A stretch of 64,000 nucleotides of DNA, taken from assembly GCA_028564675.1 (NCBI GenBank), contig JAOVVO010000132.1, positions 1-64,000 of the forward strand, in the 5' to 3' direction. Shown here piece after piece: positions 49,178-61,288 of this stretch. Within the stretch, counting starts at the first letter, position 1. Each line of letters opens with the position of its first letter. A program made the position numbers and the translations under genes. The notes beneath the pieces are model-generated. The model ran no database searches. It was not told the origin of the DNA and saw nothing but the letters and a program-made list of their open reading frames with translations. The stretch is from Onchocerca lupi (lineage: Eukaryota; Nematoda; Chromadorea; Rhabditida; Onchocercidae).

Positions 49178-50834
49178 TTTATTGATGATATTTTCAAGTG
49201 TTTAACATTTCGCACTGCTGCTGTCATTGCAGTTCATTTTCCGTTTCCCAAATCGACATAACAGACAATACAGGAACTTTCATCTGAAAAACTGAAAAAT
49301 TATGAACATGATTGAAGGAAGAAAAATCAAACTGCCACAATGGGAATTCAAATTCAAAGATTATGAAAATGAAGGAGGAAAATTACTGCAAAGGTAACCA
49401 CTCAGATTCCTATTCAAGAAATAAGACTTATTGACGGAAATTGTTTTGGTAAATGATTAAGACTACTAATAGCTACTACTTGAGTCCTCAAATCCATAAA
49501 AATAACAATAAGACAAAAATTATTACGGAAACAACCAATATCAATTGAGAAAGATCGACTCACAAATGACGACTACAAATTGGTATTAATCAGGCAAACA
49601 CAATCGGAAAGACTGACCAAAAAAGAAATAAATAAATGAAATCTCTATTATAGTGAAAGAGAAAAATTATGGAAATCAAGGAGTCAATTGGAAAATCAGT
49701 AGACGAAAATAGAAAACATTCTATCTATATTCCAAGGCATAATCCCGTAAATGAACTCATACAAACGAAAACATGAAGCATTGTCGCATGCTGAAATTGC
49801 ATACACATTATATCGGAGATAAGACATCAGTTTTGAAAAAAGAACAGAAATCAAAAGAATCATAAATAAATGTAAATCATAAATCTGTAAACAATGGACT
49901 TCCAATCTATTCAAATTATCAATCTTATCTAATCTGCCAGAATCTGAGTCAAACGCTATAGAATTTTCGTTCAAGTGAATTGGATATCTAGATCCTCTCT
50001 CAATCAGAGACATACTGGAGTAACAAAAAGAACGGTAGCATATGTTTCACGACTCATGGTCCGTAATTTCTTCAGGAAGTTATTTCAGAAATATGAGAAC
50101 TCACCAATGCTATGGAGATACAGGTCTTTGCAGCCTTTGAGTAAGGCGACTTAAAAATTGAAGGACCAAATATTTCGCGGCTGAAAAAAATAACGAGTAA
50201 ATTCGGCTTCAGAATAAATGACAATAGCATATCACAATTATAACAAAAGAATTAATGACTGGCTTTGATTGATATTAGAAAACTAAATCCATTGGTAGAA
50301 TTAAGAGTAAATAAGAACAATCCGCAAAATATCATTTGTCGAATGAGAGGAATATCTGGTGAATTAAGAGTGTTGAAACAGAGAGCGAAGAAAAGCGAAA
50401 TTCCAAACGTGAAGTGAGTGCGGGACTCAGAAAATTAGTTAAGGGATAGAGAATCGGTTGAAGGGAAAGAGTGCTAAAATTAGAATGAGAGACATATCAA
50501 ACTTACCTAACTGCAAGTTTTAATTTTACAAGAAGTCATGTTTTTTTAACTTTTTTTCCGAAATTCACCAGAGCACTTCTGGCTTCTCTTCTTGACCTTT
50601 CTATCCTTGAATGATCGTTATTGAACTATATTGTGATACTCTCTTAATATGAAGCAGTTTCTCTATCAATTATCGTTATGGCTAGGTAAGTTAGGTAATA
50701 AAAAGTTGAAGGAAGGATTCTCATCTCATACTCCTCATTACGTTTTTCTAGCTTATTTCCAAATCTTTTAACCTTTGCAGCAGTCTAGCGTTTTGATATC
50801 ATTACACAGATCTATTGGTTTTTTTTAAATTTTT
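49178..50834. other. Intergenic, unrecognised sequence
   Basis: No gene is supported. Short plus-strand segments (near 49310-49400 and 50260-50400) look somewhat codon-like but are full of stops and match nothing I recognise. About 49935-50010 on the minus strand shows weak similarity to the PIWI arms (SRYPIHLNEN). The SPATA20-like promoter should lie at the right end. Confidence 0.45.
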
Positions 50835-53800
50835 ATGTTGCAAAGCATACAGCGTATTTTTACTGCTGTCGGCATCACTTCAGCAGCTCAAGAAAAAGCC
50901 ATCGCCGCATCATTTTGGAGACGAATTTTGTAAGTGATTATGTATTTGGGCTAACTTCGTGTTTCAAATTCCTCTACAATTTTAAACAACAAATTGCTTT
51001 AGATCGACGACATCATTGCTTATGGATAAGAATCATCTGACCAATGAAAAATCACCCTATCTGCTTCAGCACGCCAGTAATCCCATCCACTGGTTAGCAA
51101 TTCTTTAATTTTTTCTCAATCATTTAATCTATTCTTTTTTCATCCTCTCCTTTCAGAAATCCATCCTTTTCCAAAAAGTTGTTAAGGAGCACATGAGCGC
51201 CAAAGTTACAGATATTTTTTGTAGGTATCCTTGGGGTAGAGAGGCTTTCGATAAAGCAAAAACGACAAATCGATTGATATTTTTGTCAAGTAAGATTGAA
51301 ACTTTTTCAGAAATAATTTTTTAAATAATAAATTGTTTAGGTCAATCGAATGAGCCTGTCAATCATCAATACTTGAATTAAGTCATCTTAAATTTCATCA
51401 GAATTTTTTAATATGGAATTTAAATTTTTATAGACTCAGATTTTTTTTTGTTTTTTCTTATACTGATCAGATTATAGTCGGCTATTCGACGTGTCACTGG
51501 TGTCATGTAATGGCACATGAATCATTTGAAAATGAAGAAGTTGCGAGAATTCTAAACGAAAATTTCGTGAGCATAAAAGTAGATCGTGAAGAACGTCCTG
51601 ATGTTGATAAAGTTTACATGGCTTTTATGCAGGTTTCACTTTCATAATATTTTTAGTACTAGGTTTTATTGTCATTTGAATTTTCGGTTTCGGGATTACT
51701 GTACTGTGGGACTTATGTCAATCAAAATTTTTCTTTATTTTTTATTTCACGAACTTGTGATGTCGAAATTTTTTAATCAAACTTTGTTTTTAACGAAACT
51801 TTCCCAGTAATTTCTCTTGTTCACGCAAACGAAATCATCTTGCCTCTCTTTGTAGACATATAAAAACAAATATCAAATAGTTGAATGGAATTTGTATTTA
51901 AAAGTTTCGCAAGTTATTGTTTTTTTTTTTCAGGCAATATCTGGTGGTGATGGTGGTTGGCCATTAAGTATCTTTTTGACACCTAATTTAAAACCGATCA
52001 CTGGCGGCACGTACTTTCCACCTTATGATAAGAACGATCGACTAGGTTTCATAACGTTGCTGAAAATTATTGCAGAAAAGGTTTTTCATTTTATTTTAAT
52101 TTTCATTATAAATTACGATATATCAATGGTCAAGTTTATTTGGATTTCATCATTCATCATTTTAACTACAGTAAACATTCTGCATCCACATCTAGATATA
52201 GCTTCTCAGGTGAAATAATATTACATGTTAGTGGCGCACCAATGAGAAAGAAATGACAGATGCAGCAGAATTGTTACTTAATTCGATGAAACGTTCAATG
52301 AAACCGAAGCATGGAATGCTTCCATCATTTCAAAAAATTGAAAAGATGTGTTATAATCATTTGAAGGATACATTTGATGAGCAGTATAAGGGTTTTGGTC
52401 CTGCGCCTAAATTTCCCAATTGTGGTTAGTATTTATTTCTGAAGAACTAGAACTGATCGAAAATCTATTGATTCAATTATTTGATTTTGCATCGTAATGA
52501 ATAAAACACAGGATGATATGTAAATTTTACTAAAACAAAACAAAATATCATGTGGAAATTCTAAATTGGACGTATGATATAAAAAAATTAAAGGGAATCA
52601 ACCTCGTAAAAGATTTGCTTACATTCTGAATATATGTGTTTTGCAGTATATCTTGATTTTCTACTTTGTTTCTACTGTACTCATGCAAATAACGACGCTG
52701 GCAGAAATGCATTACAGATGGTTGGTGAAACACTTGCGGCAATTGATCGAGGAGGAATCCATGATCATATCGGAAAGGTATATTTTATTTTGATGGTATG
52801 AAATATGGCTAAATTTAAAATATTTGGGCTCAGTGCAAGAAATAAAATAAGAAGAAAAAAGGATCGGAATTATTGGTTCAATTGGAGTATCATCAATTGT
52901 TTTTGTAGCAACATATATATTATTTTCTTAATTTTCTTTTTTATAATTATAATTGCAGGGTTTCCATCGTTATTCGGTAGACTCGAAGTGGCATGTGCCT
53001 CATTTCGAAAAGATGCTATATGACCAAGCTCAACTATTGGCAGTGTATGCAACTTATCATGCAATCACTGGTGAATTCATTGAAGTTATTGAAGATATTG
53101 TAAGCTATGTTGACAGTAATCTTACACATAAGGTATTCAATTTTATAATCATTAGTATTAAAAAGTTCAAACATATTTTTTGGAGAAACAAGAGAAAGAA
53201 ATACATTTTTGCCCAAAAAAATATTGGAATAATTTGATTTTAGTGCGGTGGTTTCTACAGTGCTGAAGATGCGGATTCGTTGTCCAATTTCAGTTCAGTA
53301 CAGAAATCCGAAGGAGCATATTATGTTTGGACAGAAAAAGAAATCGATGAGATACTCAGCGATAAACCAGTTAATGGACTTCGAGGATTAACTTTTGCTG
53401 AAATTTTTAAAATATATTATGACATTAAATCTAACGGGAACGTTCCGCAACATGAAGTAAGTTTTCAATTTTTTCTATCTTTTTTTCTGCATTTAATTGG
53501 TTTTATTATACTTGTTTAATACATAAAATATATTAGATTTGCAATAAAAATAATGGAAAACATAGTCAAATTATGTTCACGTTTTAAGATATTTCTGTTT
53601 CATCTTTTAATATCTCTGTTTTATCTTTCAATTTAAATCTCTTTCTTAATAGGGTGAAATCTTTGATAATGAGAAATGCTGTCATGACATTATCATATTA
53701 TCATTCTAAAACCTCGTGCTTTTTATTATATAATTTTTACAAAATTTTTATATATTTTGTATAATCTAGATTCCTATGTTAATATTAATTTTTTATATAA

Positions 53801-56081
53801 TCCATTCTTTTTCTTCAGATTGCTATAATTATGTGTTTAGTACAAATATACTTGTACTAAGCGCAACTGCATAAATAATATGAAAGTAGGCAGCCAATGA
53901 GAACGATAAAATTTGAGTCTCAACAATATTTTAAACTTTTAAACTTTTTTCTGATTATTATTCTTATTGTAGGATCCACATAACGAATTGAAATCACAAA
54001 ATGTATTAATGGTGAAAGATTTGCACAGTGTTTGTGCAACAAAGTATGCGCTCAGTGCGGATAAACTACGAGATGTGATCACCGAAGCAAAAGCTTCTCT
54101 TCGAGAAGCACAAAAAAAGAGACCGAGACCGCATCTTGATAACAAGGTAAGAATATTTGCTCGGTTTGTTTATATTTTGGCTTTTTAATAAATTCATATT
54201 TAATGATAATGCGAAAGCTTTGTTGAATTTTTTAGATTATAACGTCCTGGAATGGACTGATGATTAGTGGTTTAGCAAAAGCTGCAATTACTTTGCAAAA
54301 TGCAAACTTGTTGCATCGTACTGAACGTGCTGTTGATTTTATTAAGAAATATTCTATGATAGATAGTTACCTGTTACATGTCGCCTATGTCGAAGCCGAT
54401 GGGGAAATTGCCAGAAGGTGGGAAAATCGTTTATAAGTTCTGAATGTAATTCTGATTTATTGTCCTGGGTTCTGACAAAACCAAGTTTGAGTCTTTCTTC
54501 TGCGAAAGTTACAAGAATTAGACAATATCGAAGCATAGCGTGTATTTATGTAAGTTTTAAATGTAGTCAAAGAAGATAATAAATTGTTTTAATCCATAGG
54601 AACTAAAAGATCCAAATCAAGATCCAAGCAGTAGGTATGATACGAAATAATTTGTTGCTTACATCATTTTGAGAATTTGATGCACGGTCATTTGTCTATG
54701 TAGTTGCACCTTATCGGCAGTGCACTGAATAATTAGAATCAGTAATGCCGATGATTTTATAATTTTGGTATATTTTTTTTCATTTTTTAAATAAGAAATA
54801 CACGTCTATCGTCTAAATTTTTGATCCTCGTGAAATTTCAGTGATGCTCCAATTCAGGCGTATGCAGACGATTATGCATATTTGATACAAGGATTATTAG
54901 ATTTATACGAAGCATCTTTTGATGAACAGTTAATTAAATTAGCTTCTGATTTACAAAAACAAATGGATTACCGATTCTGGGATACAGCGAATAATGGTGG
55001 TTATTATCAGACAGTTGAAGATCCACATATTATCATCCGATTTATAAATGGTCAATTTTCGAGTTTTTTTTTCTTTTTTTTATATATTTATAATGAAATT
55101 AATTAATGGAGAAAACGATAATAATGATTACTTGCTCTTAAGCACAATATATCGAGGAGTAAGATTTTGAAGTAAAATCGGATCCAAAACTATTGAATAG
55201 GATATTAAGTTAAGCATAATTTAGTGAATTTAATTAAATCAGTAAAAACAGTGGAGCAATAAAATCAGAATTGAAAAATTCAGACCAGGATGGAGCTGAG
55301 CCATCGATAAATTCGGTTGCATCAATGAATTTGATTAGGCTTTATGGTATCACTAATGAAAAAATTTACAAGGAACGAGCACAAAAAATTTTTGAGAGTG
55401 CTGCAGAACTTTTGGACAAGTATCCTTTTATTCTTACAAAAATGATCAGTGCATTACAAAAGCATGTACATCCGATCAAAAAGGTACCGATACAAATTCA
55501 AATTTTGTTTTGAAGTTATAAATTTCATTTCGTATATTTTCCGCACTTCCAAAAAAAAAAAAAAAAAAAAAAAACAAAAAAATAGGTCCTGAATTGAAAA
55601 ATATTTTCAATTATAGATTATTGTGACTGGTTCTAGAAGTAATGAAACAACCAAACAGATGCTGTCGCTTGTCTCAAAACGTTTTGATTGTCTAAGAATC
55701 TTAATATCCCTGGATCCTGAAAAAGGTAAGTACGAAAATTGAGATTTTAACTGACTCATAAGTGTTTTATTTTTGTTGAGTCCTCCAAGATTATCAGGAT
55801 TATCTTATTAGCTTATTCCTTGATATTTGCTGAATGTGCAATTTTGGTGCAAGAAATTCATCATGCTACTATTAATGTCTGTCATATTACGAAATTAAAT
55901 TACAAGGTTTCCAAAAATCTTTTAATTCACAGATTCATGGTTGCAAAGTATAGACGATCATTTGAAACTGTTAGCAACGTCTACAGACAGTCCCACTGCT
56001 TACATATGTGAAAATTTCGAATGCTCGGCACCAGTCGTATCAGTAAAAGAATTGATGGATAGATTAGATGTGATGAAATAA
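50835..56081 (+). CDS. SPATA20/YyaL-like thioredoxin-domain protein
   Basis: Homologue of human SPATA20 and bacterial YyaL: a thioredoxin-like domain (DUF255) fused to an (alpha/alpha)6-barrel of the glycosidase type. The exact function in animals is not established. Sixteen exons: 50835-50929, 51003-51092, 51225-51289, 51478-51632, 51934-52080, 52232-52424, 52647-52777, 52959-53132, 53244-53456, 53973-54146, 54236-54417, 54842-55050, 55269-55483, 55617-55725, 55933-56081, plus a possible extra exon at about 54601-54632. Without the extra exon the phases close to 766 residues. Features are NEKSPYLLQHASNPIHW, the redox motif CHWC (89-92) in GYSTCHWCHVMAHESF, VDREERPDVDK, GGWPLSIFLTP, GTYFPP, FEKMLYDQAQLL, DADS followed by EGAYYVWT, and DQDGAEPSINSV. 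The N-terminus (SIQRIFTAVGITSA) could be a mitochondrial presequence. Exon count is 15 if the optional exon is not used. Human protein 786 aa. Confidence 0.93.
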
Positions 56082-56130
56082 TTCAATTTTAATGGATAAC
56101 CATTCTCATTATTCTCTTTATTTACTAAGC

Positions 56131-56161
<31 letters not shown>

Positions 56162-58554
56162 TTGCAATGCTTGTATTACATGTTTTATTTTATTTACTGC
56201 TGATAAGAATTTGGCTTTTGAATTCAGAAATTCATTGGCTTTTACTGTCAGTTTAACTTTTTAAATGTAAATTTATATCTTACTAATTGGAATAAGCGAA
56301 AATTAATTCTACAAGGTAGTTGTTTGAAGAAAATAACAAAATGATTTTGCTTGTTTTTTTATTGCAGATGAATTGAACTGTTTATAGTTTTTGTTGCGAA
56401 ATTTATTGATGGAATCAAATTTTGGGCGCATTTTTGTCAATCTTTATCTATAACAATGATTTTGATTTTTCCATTTTATTTTATTTATATAAAGTGATAT
56501 TCAGTGATTTAGTTTGATAAATACTGGAACTTATTAGGTGCGATAATAAGCTGCATTTCGCATTGCTGGAGCTATTTTACATTTAGCTAAGGTTTCATTC
56601 TCTGCATTTGGAAGGATGTTGAATTAATAAGACACTGTTTAATTGAACATTTTTACCCGTTAGTATTAGATAATTCAGATATATCCTAAGTCGTGATCAG
56701 TATTATTAGTGGTTCGATAATTGTCTTACTATAGTGATTTACCACTGGGAAACAAATCTTATATAATCATATCATTTCTATTTCTTATCGCTTTAGTTTT
56801 TTCGAAAAGAAAATAAAACAGAGGAGTTGTTTTGCGATCATAAAACCATAAAATCAGCTAGTTCGAGGCACATTTAGAAAACAGGAGCATTTAAGTTGAA
56901 GTCTGAAGTGGATGTTTTTGATGACGTAAACCAAAATGTTCATTGCTATTCATTTTTTTACAAATTTCATAGATCTCCTTTCGACAAGTTCACTTTTCAA
57001 TACACAGATGATGATACTGCCCAACAAGAACGCTATACATTTCAACCCCACTACAGCAGTAGCATCAGCAGGAGCTGTTAAACTGATCGCCTTGTTGCTG
57101 CAAATTCGATCCTTTTCGTAGTTTTGTTTTCTAATTGAATGTTTTTCTAATAAAATACCTTCCGGAAATTGTACGGTTTTTTAGAAATGCTGAATGTATA
57201 AATATTCTAATCCATTTTAAACAGTTGTATTTTCTCAGTAAAAAGGAAACATTATGACCTTATATTTAGGATCTATCATTTCATTCCAATTAAAAAGGCA
57301 CTTGTTGAATGATGAAATGACTCTCGTATGTAAGTGAATATCAAAAAATGCTTACCAAAGAGCTGATCTGTAGTCCTAATAAAACTATTGGAATAAATTT
57401 CGGATTTTCGTAAACACAGTCTAAATATCTGAGGATTTTTCAATATTATAAACCGCTACACAGAAAAGACTTTCCAAGTTAATTGATATGATTGTCTATA
57501 ATTGGTATGATTGTCTACGATATGATTGTGTTTACCCCCTTTGATTTACTTCAGTGCAAAAAAATTGTTTTCTGAAATTCATCTCGTTAAAAGAAGCAAG
57601 CAAATTTCAAAATGGACTTGCAAAGTATTGGTGATTGCAATATGAGTTTTGACCCTTGGTATGATCGATTTCACAAATATTTATCTGGACTAAGTTACCC
57701 GGACATGCGGAGCGTGGCTGATTCAGCTAGTCTATATAAATAAAAATGTAAACGTTTGTTCAAAATTTTAAATTTCTGGAAGTTCTTGTAGATTGCTTTT
57801 GATTTTTTGAAACAATTTTGCATTCGAATACATGCATGTTTGTATACACTTTTTATGTACACGCGTTGCTATCGCTCAGTTTGATTAAGTGGAAAATATT
57901 CGGGAAAAAAACTAAAAACTTTCTCAAATTGTAATTTGGATTACAACCTGATTGGATTGGGGATTGGTTCTTCTTGCTACTGTGACTCGGTTAGGTCAGC
58001 AATAGGTGTCGGAAAAGTCTTCTATACTTTGTGTGACGGAGATGAATCCTGTTAAGGAAGTTTTATTGGTTGATGGAAGAGTAAATTTTCATGACGAATA
58101 ATTATTAGGGAACATTCAGTCAAATTGATCCCTGAATTATTTTTTCCTTCGTCACTCGTATGAATACTGCTCAACTGAATTGTCAGATTGCTGCTACTGC
58201 TGTTGCTGTATCGGTGTAAAAACTTCGAATTTGAACTTGAACTCGGACTCCAAATCCTGTTCTTTTAAATCATTTCTGAGCTTCTTCCCTTACCCGATCT
58301 CCATCATGTCACCTCTAAATTGTTAGCCTCACTTTGTTTATCTGTGAGGTGGAGCATTCTGGCGGTAAACATATTTGTCGTCTTTTTGAAACTATATTGC
58401 GCTATTTGACCTTTAGCACTCCTTGTTTACAATAACTGTAGTGACGCTATTTGACATCTCTCGGCTTTCGCTGCAAAAAAGAAAGAAAAGAGAAAGCTCA
58501 CGTTTCTAATATATTTAATTTCACAATGCTTGTGGATATGCAATATTTTTTGTT
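56082..58554. other. Intergenic, no gene seen
   Basis: AT-rich 3' flank of the SPATA20-like gene with a T-run near 56131-56154 and a short TATGATTGTCTA-type reiteration near 57486-57531. About 58140-58480 is less AT-rich and partly resembles 59380-59510, both containing GAACTTGAACTC. They may be diverged flanks of the Helitron relic. Confidence 0.45.
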
Positions 58555-59300
58555 ATTCTATTGTCTGTGTAGATGTAGAGATTGTCTAATTTGCCGACTC
58601 TAGAACACATAACATATAACTGTCAATGTAAGAACCAGTCCGTGTCTAGATCTAAACCACGCATTTTTAAAGATTAGCCCTGAGCTTTGTTGATGATGCT
58701 TTCAAATGCCAATCGAATTGGGAACTGCAATATCTTAAACTGAAATGGCATATCCATTCGAATCATAGGATTGCAAAAAATAAGACATCTTCAGCTTCGA
58801 AAGATCCTGTCAAGATTTTTGCTTCTACGAAGTTGCTGATTAATTTTTTTTATTGCAAGCCGTTACTGTTGCAAAGTTTTTGCTGGTTGATATTTCACAA
58901 CATGATAATTGGCATGCCGATTTTCAATTGCAGTACATGCGTCCCTGGCAGATCGAGTGAATTCAAAAATTCTGTTGGATAACTAACCGCTTCATCTGCT
59001 TCCACAACGGTATGGACGGACTTGTATGTGACTTCCTCGCTTTTGAAGTTAGACTGAATAATAATGTTAAGTTCGGAGACGTTTTCGTCCTTGACCGCAA
59101 GAATAGCTCGTTCACGCAGCCAATCTGATTCTTATAATTGGTTTGAATATTGAGAAATATTTTTTCAAGCAATTCTTTTGAGTCACTAATTTGCGAAAGT
59201 TATGAGGCAGTGAAATTCGTCCTAAGGTCACATCAACTGGCGCATTTCCATTCCCATTTTCTAGCAATTAATGTGAGAATATCTCAGCTCATCGATCGTT
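58555..59300 (-). mobile_element. Helitron relic: C-terminal part of the PIF1-like helicase
   Basis: Minus-strand pieces in order match the end of a RepHel helicase: NAPVDVTLGRISLPHNFRKL (near 59190-59260), NIQTNYKNQ (near 59130-59150), AILAVKDENVSELN (near 59065-59105), TYKSVHTVVE (near 59000-59035), SYPTEFLNSLDLPG (58945-58990), FPIRLAFESIINKAQG (near 58690-58735), SLKMRGLDLDTDW and QLYVMCSRVG (58590-58690). The last group corresponds to helicase motifs V and VI (INKAQG, YVMCSRV). Several frame changes and in-frame stops make it non-functional. The N-terminal Rep domain and the 3' hairpin terminus are not visible. Confidence 0.88.
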
Positions 59301-60989
59301 TTGCAGTTGGACACGCATGTTTGTAGTTAATTTTAGCGTCTTTAGGGTGTCGCCACAGAATAGAAATTGTTTATGACTGATGAACTTGAACTCCCGCTAC
59401 CGCCGAACTGTGTGACTAAAATTGGCTCAAACTCCGAATTCCTGACCTTTTAAATTCCTCGAGGCTCCTTTCCTCTAGCAGGTCGCCTTATGATTGACCT
59501 CACAATTTATTGCAGAAAGTAGAAGTAGTCAGTAGATTCAATTCGCTTACTTATTTTTACCTGTCACAGGTGTAACAGATACAAAAAATAGGCATGTCTA
59601 CATAGAAACACGCGTCCATTCGAATGCAACGTTGTGTCAGAATTTTATAGAAATGGATAAGAATTTGTAATGTTGTGTCAAAAACCACAACAAACACTTA
59701 CATTTTTATTTATATAGATGGAAAATGAATAAAAATAATAAGAATTATAACTTTGAACAAGTACAAAAATAAATGAAAACATGATACTAACTCGCTTTCA
59801 AAAATGAACACTTAAAGGATGGATTTCAGATATACATTCCAATTATTCCATATCTTTGGACCATTTCAGTTATCGCAGGAAAGTATATCATGCAAAGTGG
59901 ACAACGCAAAGATTAAGATAAGAAAAACAGTAGAAAAAATAGACAACAAATGGAAGTAGAAATTGATGAAGTCGGATGTCCTCGAAAATTACCCATCAAT
60001 GCGTAAGTGTTTTAGTTAAACTTCTCATGTTTCTGAAAAATTTTAAAATTCTTCAAATTTATTCATCCGGAAATCAAAAAAAAAGAAAAAAAAACGCTCA
60101 TTCTGAAACAATGGAATTTTTAGCGCTTTCACAGCATTACACTTTTAATCATTACACTATCTTGTAATCTTTGACGTTTTAGAATAAAGTAGTTTTGTAG
60201 CTCAAAAGGAACAGTATTTGGAAAATATTTTCAAATTCTAATAATCGAAGCACTTCCACTCCTCCATTTAAACACAATGAATCAGAAAGTTCTTGGATGG
60301 TCTGATAATATATTTAATGTTCAGTTTTCCGCCAAAAATAGTGCAATAATATGTGTAGCTTCATTTTATTTGGATAGTGCAAAACTTATCAAGTATTACA
60401 AGCTGAAAGAAAGACAGTGCATTTATTTGTTTTTCATTTGGCAAATTTTTAAAATTTTTCTATGCAATGCTTTTTTTTCTAATTTAAATATTTTTAATAA
60501 TTTATCCAAAGAAAAAAAATATCTGTGAAGTAAAACTTCTTCGAAGCCAATCATAATTTCTGCTTGTACTTATTACTTTACCATTATTTTCGCTCAAATT
60601 ATTATATTGACTTTTTTTAATATAATTTATATAATCATATCCTTAAACATATCTGACTCTAATAACAAAATTCGTTTTACTAATTTAAGAGTCTGTTAAT
60701 TCTTGTTTATCAGTGAGTGTGATCCTTACATTTGATATTTTTTTTCTGACGAAAACTCATAAAAACTGAAGAATTTGAAAATCATTATAAACCAATTCCA
60801 AAATTATGGTTTTCCAGATTTTTTTATACATGGGACAGAAGTTTCGAAGTTCTTCTCTATTTTCATTTACAATTATTTTTCTAATATGGATTGATCAATC
60901 TGTCTAGTTGATCAGTCCAATAACCTGTTCATTTATAAAATTTCATATATAATTACTCGAAACATTAAAAAAAGGCCAATTCCAGAGCT
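59301..60989. other. Intergenic, with an orphan exon candidate
   Basis: AT-rich. An ATG at 59950 opens 17 codons (MEVEIDEVGCPRKLPIN) that end at a strong donor, GC/gtaagt at 60003. I cannot find a convincing next exon, so it is not called as a gene. A frame at 60277-60528 has a low-complexity composition and no recognisable product. Confidence 0.4.
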
Positions 60990-61288
60990 ATGCAAACGGG
61001 TGAAATAATCACATACATGCTGGGTTTATTCGCCATTCTTCTAATCATTTCCACAATGCTTTACTATCGATACTGCAAAAAAAGTAAGTGTATTGAAATT
61101 TTGAAATGCAAATTATTTCTATGACAAATTAATGTAACTACATATAACAAAGGAAGAGATTAACTCGATATTAATTCATTTAGCTTTTTCCATGTCACTA
61201 AAAATTCTTTAATTTGAAAAATGGATCATGTACAGAATCTTTGGAATTTGAACCATTCATCCAAATTGATCCCATCAAAATTACATAA
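60990..61288 (+). CDS. Candidate 48-residue single-pass membrane protein
   Basis: Two exons, 60990-61083 and 61236-61288, joined in phase 1 by a canonical intron (AAAAAA/gtaagt to tacag). The product starts MQTGEIITYMLGLF, has a hydrophobic stretch of about 17 residues (10-26) ending in TMLYYRYCKKK, and a short tail SLEFEPFIQIDPIKIT ending at TAA 61286-61288. Support: a perfect donor, a matching acceptor, a TTCCAG 4 nt before the ATG that could be a trans-splice site, and a hydrophobic core flanked by a basic stop-transfer stretch. The topology would be a short outside or lumenal N-terminus and a cytosolic acidic tail. I recognise no family. The chance that such a short model arises randomly is real. 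Confidence 0.5.
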
